In this document: positions 1 through 4,174 of the stretch, in pieces
Position numbering within the stretch: position 1 is the stretch's first letter
How the letters are laid out: each line of letters opens with the position of its first letter
Assembly (NCBI GenBank): GCA_964533735.1
Contig: CAZHMD010000041.1
Location: 1 to 5,205 of the forward strand
Direction: 5' to 3'
DNA: 5,205 nt
DNA from: UBA6107 sp964533735
GTDB lineage: Bacteria; Chloroflexota; Anaerolineae; Anaerolineales; Anaerolineaceae
Program-made: the position numbers and the translations under genes
The notes under the pieces: model-generated
What the model was told of the DNA's origin: nothing
What the model saw: the letters and a program-made list of their open reading frames with translations, nothing else
Database searches by the model: none

Positions 1-318
1 CTCAAGGTTCTGGCGGGCTGGGGAGACAACCGCATCCCCGCCCTTCCGGACATCCCGACATTGAAAGAAGTCGGTTATAAGAATGTCGAATTCTACATCT
101 GGTCCGGCTTCTTCGCCCCGGCGGCCACGCCCGAGCCGGTCATCAGGGTGCTCCGCGAGGCGACGGCCAAGGCGGTCCAGGCGCCCGATTTCAAATCGGC
201 CATGGAGAAAATGGCGACGCCGATTGCCTACCTGGATGCGCCTGAATTCAGGAAATTCTGGGACAAGGACGCCGAACGTTTGATCAACGCGGTCCGTAAT
301 ATCGGCAAGGTGCAGTAA
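1..318 (+). CDS. TctC-family (Bug) tripartite tricarboxylate transporter substrate-binding protein, C-terminal part
   Basis: The reading frame is open from base 1 and ends in TAA at 316-318, giving the last 105 residues; the N-terminal two thirds, including any signal peptide, lie outside the window. Family members are periplasmic binding proteins of about 320 residues that capture carboxylates and deliver them to the TctA/TctB membrane complex. The family hallmark is the stretch PDIPTLKEVGY (visible residues 17-27), followed by W-SGFFAPAATPEPVI (34-48) and the terminal helix region with APDFKSAMEKM. These match the usual order in the closing lobe: 'P-D-x-P-T-x-x-E-x-G', then 'W-x-G-x-x-A-P-x-x-T-P', then 'D-P-x-F'. 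A strong terminator follows 16 bases after the stop, so this gene may end its own transcript. The membrane subunits of a TTT system lie 3.4 kb downstream, and it could be their partner. The family call is firm; the ligand is unknown. Confidence 0.9.
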   Translation, partial: LKVLAGWGDNRIPALPDIPTLKEVGYKNVEFYIWSGFFAPAATPEPVIRVLREATAKAVQAPDFKSAMEKMATPIAYLDAPEFRKFWDKDAERLINAVRNIGKVQ

Positions 319-334
319 AGAAGAGGTGTATCAA

Positions 335-370
335 GCGCCCTGCGGAAAACCGTGGGGCGCCTTTTTTATT
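335..370 (+). terminator. Rho-independent terminator after tctC
   Basis: An 11-bp stem (335-345 paired with 350-360, two inner pairs being G-T wobbles) closes on an AAAA tetraloop (346-349) and is followed by CTTTTTTATT (361-370). The outer six pairs, GCGCCC with GGGCGC, are all G-C. It begins 16 bases after the tctC stop and ends only 27 bases before the next start codon. It therefore ends the tctC transcript, or attenuates read-through into the dehydrogenase gene. Confidence 0.9.
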
Positions 371-397
371 ACAATCCATTATCGACAGGGGAGGAAA

Positions 398-1567
398 ATG
401 TTCAAAAGCATCGTATTTCAAACGCCGACCATCTTTTTCGGCATCGACGCGGTCAAAGCGATCGGGCAGGAGGCGAAAAAATTAGGCGCAGGGAGGGTGT
501 TTCTCATTACGGGTCCTCAAGTCAAAAAGGCGGGGGTCCTGGAAAAGGCGTTGTCCTATCTGCAGGCCGAATCGATCGAGGTCGAGGTGAATATCCAGGA
601 ACGCGACACCCCCGAACCGGCCACCGATCGCGTCGAAGAAGCCGCAGCGATTGCGAAGAAGGGGAATTTCGATGTGGTCATCGGCCTTGGGGGCGGGAGC
701 ATCCTGGATGTGGCCAAGATGGTTTCCGCATTGATCACCAACCCCGGGAAGACGGAAGATTATTTCGGCAGGGAGAAAGTTTCCAGGCGGGGCAAGCCGA
801 CGATCATCGTCCCGACGACTGCCGGGACCGGTGCCGAAGTGACCAAGCACGCAGTTTTCCTGGACCGGACGAACAATGTCAAAAAGGTGGTCGCCTCCGG
901 CAGCCTTCTTCCGAATGTGGCTATCGTCGATCCTGCGATGACCCTCACTTGCCCCCCTCCTGTGACCGCCAGCGCCGGCATCGATGCTTACATTCATGCC
1001 GCGGAGGCGTTTCTTTCCAAGAATGCCAACGCGATAACCGACACCCTGGCGCTGGAATCCATTTCGATCATCACACGTTGGCTGGGGCCGGCTTTTGCGG
1101 ACGGACAGGATATGGAAGCCCGCTATCATATGTCCTTAGGGAGCCTGATGTCGGGAATCGTTCTCAACAATTCCGGCACCAGCCTGGTCCATGCGATGGC
1201 CTATCCGGTGGGAGGGGAATACCATACCCCGCACGGGGTGACTTTGAGCGCCCTGCTCATCGCCTGCTTCGAGTATATCGCGGTGGTCAAGGCGGAAAAG
1301 ATGGCCCTTCTGGCGCGGGCGATGGGTGAGCCTATCGACTCTCTAACCTCGCGGGACGTTGTCGACCGTCTTTTAGAGGCCATCCGTCATATGATCAAGA
1401 GCGTCGACCTGCCGGCTTCGCTGAAGGATCTCGGGATCAAGCGAGCGACAACGGATGTTCACCAGTGGGCCGTGGAAGCCCACAAGGAGCAACGGCTCCT
1501 CTCCCGGTCTCCCCGTATCCTCACCGTCGAGGATATCGAGAAGATCTATGAAAGAGCATTCGAATAA
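398..1567 (+). CDS. iron-containing (group III) alcohol dehydrogenase
   Basis: This encodes a 389-residue cytoplasmic NAD(P)-dependent oxidoreductase interconverting an alcohol and an aldehyde or ketone; the family length is about 380-390. The Rossmann-like N-terminal domain carries GLGGGSILDVAK (96-107), which binds the dinucleotide, and PTTAGTGAEVT (139-149). The metal ligands of the FucO-type site are present: D196 and H200 in GIDAYIH, H265 in LVHAMAYP and H279 in TPHG. The position equal to FucO His267, next to the active site, is Tyr269 here, as in some other Fe-ADH subfamilies. The C-terminus has the usual SPRILTVEDIEKIYERA. The ATG at 398 is chosen because AGGGGAGG (387-394) lies 3 bases upstream; a longer frame from a GTG at 326 would run through the terminator. 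Neighbouring decarboxylase genes suggest it reduces the aldehyde they produce, as Fe-ADHs do with phosphonoacetaldehyde or sulfoacetaldehyde in other clusters. The substrate is inferred, not shown. Confidence 0.93.
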   Translation: MFKSIVFQTPTIFFGIDAVKAIGQEAKKLGAGRVFLITGPQVKKAGVLEKALSYLQAESIEVEVNIQERDTPEPATDRVEEAAAIAKKGNFDVVIGLGGGSILDVAKMVSALITNPGKTEDYFGREKVSRRGKPTIIVPTTAGTGAEVTKHAVFLDRTNNVKKVVASGSLLPNVAIVDPAMTLTCPPPVTASAGIDAYIHAAEAFLSKNANAITDTLALESISIITRWLGPAFADGQDMEARYHMSLGSLMSGIVLNNSGTSLVHAMAYPVGGEYHTPHGVTLSALLIACFEYIAVVKAEKMALLARAMGEPIDSLTSRDVVDRLLEAIRHMIKSVDLPASLKDLGIKRATTDVHQWAVEAHKEQRLLSRSPRILTVEDIEKIYERAFE

Positions 1568-1569
1568 CC

Positions 1570-1597
1570 CTGCGGGGTCCATTGGGATGTCCCGCAG
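1570..1597 (+). other. intercistronic hairpin between the dehydrogenase and panB genes
   Basis: CTGCGGG (1570-1576) pairs perfectly with CCCGCAG (1591-1597). A short inner stem (1577-1580 with 1585-1588, one G-T pair) can continue it across a two-base bulge, leaving an ATTG loop. It starts 3 bases after the dehydrogenase stop and is followed by ATTGAATAAATAAA rather than a T run, so it is not a canonical intrinsic terminator. It could protect the 3' end of the dehydrogenase message or separate the levels of the two genes. Confidence 0.5.
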
Positions 1598-1612
1598 ATT
1601 GAATAAATAAAT

Positions 1613-1617
1613 GGAGG
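1613..1617 (+). promoter_or_regulatory. Shine-Dalgarno site deciding the panB start
   Basis: GGAGG sits 8 bases before the ATG at 1626. An earlier in-frame ATG at 1611 overlaps this site and has no Shine-Dalgarno sequence of its own, so 1626 is the likely start. Confidence 0.8.
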
Positions 1618-1625
1618 AAAAGAAG

Positions 1626-2471
1626 ATGGCAAAGAAGAAACTTTCACGCATCGATATTCAGCAGGCGAAAGAGAGGAAGGAACGGCTGCCCTGGGTGACA
1701 GCCTACGATTACTGGACCGCAAGATTCGCCGAGGAGGCGGGGATGGACATGATCCTCGTCGGGGATTCCCTCGGGATGGTCATTTACGGCTACGAAGGGA
1801 CGGTGCCGGTGACGATGGATCAGTGCATTTACCACAGCGAGGCGGTCCGGCGCGGCGCCCCGAACACCTTCATCATCGGCGACATGCCCTTTCTCTCCTA
1901 CCAGGTGAGCGTGGAGGAGGCGGTGCGGAACGCCGGCCGCTTCTTCAAGGAAGCGCGAGTGGATTCGATAAAACTGGAGGGCGGACGACGCATGGCCGCC
2001 CAGGTCCGGGCGATCGTTGACGGAGGGATGCTGGTGATGGGCCATATCGGGCTTACCCCGCAGAGTTCAGCACAGCTTGGCGGCTTCAAAGCGCAGGGGC
2101 GAACGGCGGAAACGGCGATGGAGCTGATCGAAGACGCCCGGGCGATCCAAGAGGCTGGGGCCTTTTCGCTCCTCGTCGAGGCGGTGCCGCCGGAGGTCTG
2201 CCGGATCATGCGCGACGATCTGAAGATCCCCGTCTACGGGATCGGAGCGGGGGTCGAGGTCGACGGCCAGGTGATGATCTGCAGCGACATCCTGGGCATC
2301 TTCCAGGCGTTCACTCCGAAATTCGTGAAGAAATACGATAACCTCGGGGAAAGGACGATCAAGGTCTTCGCCCAGTATGCCAATGAGGTCCGAAGCGGCG
2401 AGTTTCCGGCGGAAGAACACACCTACAAGATGGTGGAAGGCGAGCTTGCCAAGTTGGAGAAACTCCTTTAA
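1626..2471 (+). CDS. panB: 3-methyl-2-oxobutanoate hydroxymethyltransferase (ketopantoate hydroxymethyltransferase) family
   Basis: This encodes a 281-residue cytoplasmic TIM-barrel protein of the PEP mutase/isocitrate lyase superfamily; PanB is usually about 260-280 residues. PanB moves a hydroxymethyl group from 5,10-methylene-tetrahydrofolate to 2-oxoisovalerate, giving ketopantoate. All hallmarks are visible: TAYDYWTARFAE (25-36); LVGDSLGM (44-51) with Mg ligand D47; TVPVTMDQCIYH (59-70); VRRGAPN (74-80); GDMPF with second Mg-site acid D86; IKLEGG (115-120) with substrate lysine K116 and E118; GHIGLTPQS (139-147); GGFKAQGR (152-159); catalytic base E185 in LLVEAVPPE; GIGAG (205-209); TPKFVKKY (230-237); EEHTYKM near the end. 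Roles are assigned by alignment from memory to the E. coli enzyme. It is not PEP mutase: the EDKxxxxxNS motif is absent. No panC, panD or branched-chain gene is adjacent, so it may be the housekeeping enzyme displaced from its usual neighbours, or a paralogue acting on another 2-oxoacid within this cluster. The motifs favour intact PanB chemistry. Confidence 0.93.
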   Translation: MAKKKLSRIDIQQAKERKERLPWVTAYDYWTARFAEEAGMDMILVGDSLGMVIYGYEGTVPVTMDQCIYHSEAVRRGAPNTFIIGDMPFLSYQVSVEEAVRNAGRFFKEARVDSIKLEGGRRMAAQVRAIVDGGMLVMGHIGLTPQSSAQLGGFKAQGRTAETAMELIEDARAIQEAGAFSLLVEAVPPEVCRIMRDDLKIPVYGIGAGVEVDGQVMICSDILGIFQAFTPKFVKKYDNLGERTIKVFAQYANEVRSGEFPAEEHTYKMVEGELAKLEKLL

Positions 2472-2479
2472 TACCTCGG

Positions 2480-2496
2480 GTCAATCCTCGATTGAC
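2480..2496. promoter_or_regulatory. perfect inverted repeat, possible operator
   Basis: GTCAATC-CTC-GATTGAC is a perfect 7-bp dyad with a 3-base centre, located 9 bases after the panB stop. It overlaps a TTGACA hexamer (2492-2497). The symmetry and position fit an operator for a dimeric regulator; a short hairpin in RNA is also possible. No T run follows, so it is not a terminator. No regulator gene is visible in the window. Confidence 0.4.
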
Positions 2497-2520
2497 AGTC
2501 AAAGAGGCGATATGTTAGAT
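2492..2520 (+). promoter_or_regulatory. possible sigma-70-type promoter for the decarboxylase genes
   Basis: A perfect -35 box TTGACA (2492-2497) is followed after 17 bases by TTAGAT (2515-2520), which keeps only three of six consensus -10 bases. It lies in the 99-base gap between panB and the decarboxylase alpha gene, the largest gap in the window. The weak -10 keeps confidence low. Confidence 0.3.
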
Positions 2521-2604
2521 AAACGGGTGAGAAATTATCCAGACGACCTGATGCCTGCAAGGGGGAAAAAATGGAATGGCCCCGGAAAATCGTTTCTTTG
2601 CTGA
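2512..2604 (+). CDS. possible 30-codon upstream ORF overlapping the decarboxylase alpha start
   Basis: An ATG at 2512 with AGAGG just upstream (about 2503-2507) opens a 30-residue frame beginning MLDKRVRNYPDDLMPARGKK and ending at TGA 2602-2604, inside the decarboxylase alpha gene in another frame. I recognise no domain. It could be a leader peptide coupling translation to the next gene. It could also be the lost N-terminal extension of the alpha subunit: the GGGGGAAAAAA run at 2561-2571 sits exactly where a one-base slip would join the two frames. It could equally be chance. Confidence 0.2.
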   Translation: MLDKRVRNYPDDLMPARGKKWNGPGKSFLC

Positions 2605-3080
2605 AAGCCAATGATATTTGTTCGATATCATTTATACCGGATTCCGTTATCGGTCAGATTCTGAAAGCGGCTGAAAAAGATCCGTTTTTTCATTTCACGA
2701 CTCTGGCCCGGGAAGAAGAAGGCATCGGCATCATCACCGGGGAATATTTGGGGGGCCGATACGGCGTCCTGATGATGCAGGGCGCCGGACTGGGCAACTG
2801 CGTCAATGCGCTGGCGTCGCTGGCGATTCCCTACCAGATTCCGTTTCTGATGCTGATCAGCCAGCGGGGCGAGCTGGGGGAGTTTAACGCCTGCCATGTG
2901 GTCATGGGGAAAGCCCTTCGCTGCATCTTGGAGGCGCTGGGGGTCCAGCACTTTACCGTGAATCGTGAAGACGAACTGGAAACCATTCTGGGCGGCGCAA
3001 TTAAAACGGCTTACACCTCCGAGCAGCCGGTCGCGGTTATTTTGACCACCGCCCTGGTGGGATGGAAGGATGAAAAGTGA
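2571..3080 (+). CDS. ThDP-dependent 2-oxoacid decarboxylase, alpha subunit (sulfopyruvate/phosphonopyruvate decarboxylase type, ComD-like)
   Basis: This encodes a 169-residue protein equal to the pyrimidine-binding half of a ThDP decarboxylase, the size of ComD. Such enzymes release CO2 from an acidic 2-oxoacid such as sulfopyruvate or phosphonopyruvate, leaving an aldehyde. Visible features are an N-terminal helix (WPRKIVSLLKAND), FIPDSVIGQIL (21-31), the acidic cluster REEEGIGI (47-54), expected to supply the glutamate that activates ThDP, GEYLGG (57-62), MQGAGLGNCVNALASL (69-84), YQIPFLMLISQRGELGE (88-104), and the EALGVQHFTV linker. Family members usually read QNSGLGN where this has QGAGLGN, next to the substrate pocket. 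The start at 2571 follows AAGGGGG (2559-2565) with a 5-base spacer. The stop overlaps the beta-subunit start by 4 bp, implying coupled, equimolar synthesis. The family is clear; the substrate is open. Confidence 0.88.
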   Translation: MEWPRKIVSLLKANDICSISFIPDSVIGQILKAAEKDPFFHFTTLAREEEGIGIITGEYLGGRYGVLMMQGAGLGNCVNALASLAIPYQIPFLMLISQRGELGEFNACHVVMGKALRCILEALGVQHFTVNREDELETILGGAIKTAYTSEQPVAVILTTALVGWKDEK

Positions 3081-3646
3081 TCAATAGACTGGAAGCCACC
3101 CGATACCTGGTCAAGCAGCTTTCCGACGAGCCGATTATAGCGTCCTGCGGCAATCCGAAATTCGATCTGTTCACCGCCGCCGAAAAACGGAAAGCCAATT
3201 TTTACATGTGGAACTCCATGGGCATGGCATCCTCCATCGGCCTGGGTCTGGCCATGGCCCGCCCGGACAAGAAGGTGATCGTGCTGGACGGCGATGGGGC
3301 TATTTTGATGAATTTAAATTCTTTGACCACCGGGGCCAGTAAAGCGCCTGCCAATCTCGTTCACATCATCTGGGATAATGCACAGTATCAAATTACCGGC
3401 GGGCAGCCGACCCATACCGGCGGGAAAGCCGATATTGAAGCGATTGCCAGAGGCGCCGGCTTCAGGCAGGCATTGACCGTTAAGACGTTAGTCGCCTTTA
3501 AAAAGGCCCTTTCCCAAATCCTCGTTCAACCCGGCCCCTGGATCCTGGTGGCCAAGACCGATTCATCCGACGCGCCCGGGCGCCCGCCCAAAAGCCCCGT
3601 CGCTATCAAGAATCGGTTTATGGAGGCATTGCGGGGGGCTCGATAA
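3077..3646 (+). CDS. ThDP-dependent 2-oxoacid decarboxylase, beta subunit (ComE / phosphonopyruvate decarboxylase C-terminal type)
   Basis: This encodes a 189-residue protein equal to the pyrophosphate-binding half of the decarboxylase; with the alpha subunit (169) it totals 358, close to single-chain phosphonopyruvate decarboxylases. The ThDP signature is complete: GDG (72-74), 26 residues, then N101 in IIWDNAQYQ, with D71 and D73 available for Mg and diphosphate. Before it are SCGNPKFDLF (23-32) and FYMWNSMGMASSIGLGLA (42-59), the usual 'GSMG..s.iGlGlA' region; after it come TGGQPTHTGG (107-116), DIEAIARGAGF (119-129) and the terminal PGRPPKSP. The GTG start at 3077 forms a GTGA overlap with the alpha stop, and GGAAGG (3064-3069) lies 7 bases upstream. 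The pair should form an active site at the alpha/beta interface in the cytoplasm. The family commonly has DNGxY where this has DNAQY, so the substrate may differ from sulfopyruvate or phosphonopyruvate. Confidence 0.9.
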   Translation: MINRLEATRYLVKQLSDEPIIASCGNPKFDLFTAAEKRKANFYMWNSMGMASSIGLGLAMARPDKKVIVLDGDGAILMNLNSLTTGASKAPANLVHIIWDNAQYQITGGQPTHTGGKADIEAIARGAGFRQALTVKTLVAFKKALSQILVQPGPWILVAKTDSSDAPGRPPKSPVAIKNRFMEALRGAR

Positions 3647-3702
3647 AAAGTTTTTTTCAACTGCTCTATAGCAGCAATTACCGGCAGCGGGGTAAAGCGG
3701 GG

Positions 3703-4164
3703 ATGAAAAGAGCCTGGCAAATCACCTGTATCGCCTTTGTCGCCCTATCGGTTTTTACGATCGTATTGTCTTTCGAGTATCCCTATAAGGACAGACTTGG
3801 TCCCGGACCCGCCTTCTTCCCCATCTGGTTGAGTATGATAACCGGGGCCTTGGCTCTGGCGTTATTTTTCCAGACCACCTGGGGGGGAAGTGTGGCCGAT
3901 GTTGCGGCGAAGCTCCTTCCCGGGCGCCAGGGGGCCTGGCGCATCAGCATCATTCTGTTTGCCTTACTGGCATGCCTGGCGCTTCTCGAACCTCTGGGAT
4001 TCCGGATCAGCCTTTTCTTGTTCCTTCTTTTCCTCCCGCCGGCGCTCGGGGTAGACAACTGGTGGGGCGCTCTGATATTCGCCGTAGCCGGCAGCTTCGG
4101 GATTTTTCACGTCTTTTACTACTGGCTGAAGGTACCTTTGCCCATGGGGGTGTTCGGTATTTAA
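3703..4164 (+). CDS. TctB-family small membrane subunit of a tripartite tricarboxylate transporter
   Basis: This encodes a 153-residue hydrophobic protein typical of TctB (about 140-170). Predicted membrane segments are near residues 6-24, 38-56, 80-97, 101-114 and 121-140. The family motif LGPGPAFFP (32-40) follows the first segment, and the C-terminus carries VPLPMGVFG (144-152), the usual TctB ending. It works with TctA in the inner membrane to import carboxylates delivered by a TctC binding protein, driven by an ion gradient. It lies 56 bases after the decarboxylase beta gene and 10 bases before tctA. The start at 3703 has GGGG directly against it and GCGGGG about 10 bases upstream, so initiation may be weak or depend on upstream translation. 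The gap holds a short CTGCT/AGCAG dyad (3661-3674) but no convincing promoter or terminator. Confidence 0.9.
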   Translation: MKRAWQITCIAFVALSVFTIVLSFEYPYKDRLGPGPAFFPIWLSMITGALALALFFQTTWGGSVADVAAKLLPGRQGAWRISIILFALLACLALLEPLGFRISLFLFLLFLPPALGVDNWWGALIFAVAGSFGIFHVFYYWLKVPLPMGVFGI

Positions 4165-4170
4165 GGGGGG
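4165..4170 (+). promoter_or_regulatory. Shine-Dalgarno site deciding a TTG start for tctA
   Basis: GGGGGG directly follows the tctB stop and lies 4 bases before TTG at 4175. It supports that TTG over the next in-frame ATG at 4226, which has no comparable site and would drop conserved N-terminal residues. Confidence 0.65.
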
Positions 4171-4174
4171 AATT

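Noticed and set aside
326..397. Longer N-terminus of the alcohol dehydrogenase from a GTG at 326
   Set aside because: The extension would translate the terminator stem and T run, has no family similarity, and the ATG at 398 has an excellent Shine-Dalgarno site.
482..1129. Minus-strand frame of 215 codons opposite the dehydrogenase
   Set aside because: No recognisable domain and fully covered by a well-supported + strand gene.
352..1329. Long overlapping frame (325 codons) inside the dehydrogenase gene
   Set aside because: Its translation is rich in Arg, Gly and His with no domain, as expected for a shadow of a GC-rich gene.
1611..1625. panB start at the ATG at 1611
   Set aside because: This ATG overlaps the GGAGG site that serves the ATG at 1626 and has no Shine-Dalgarno sequence of its own.
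1626..2471. PEP mutase (PepM) for phosphonate biosynthesis
   Set aside because: The EDKxxxxxNS motif is absent and the PanB motifs are complete.
3644..3674. Terminator between the decarboxylase beta gene and tctB
   Set aside because: The T run (3652-3658) precedes, and does not follow, the short CTGCT/AGCAG dyad, so the parts are in the wrong order for a + strand terminator.
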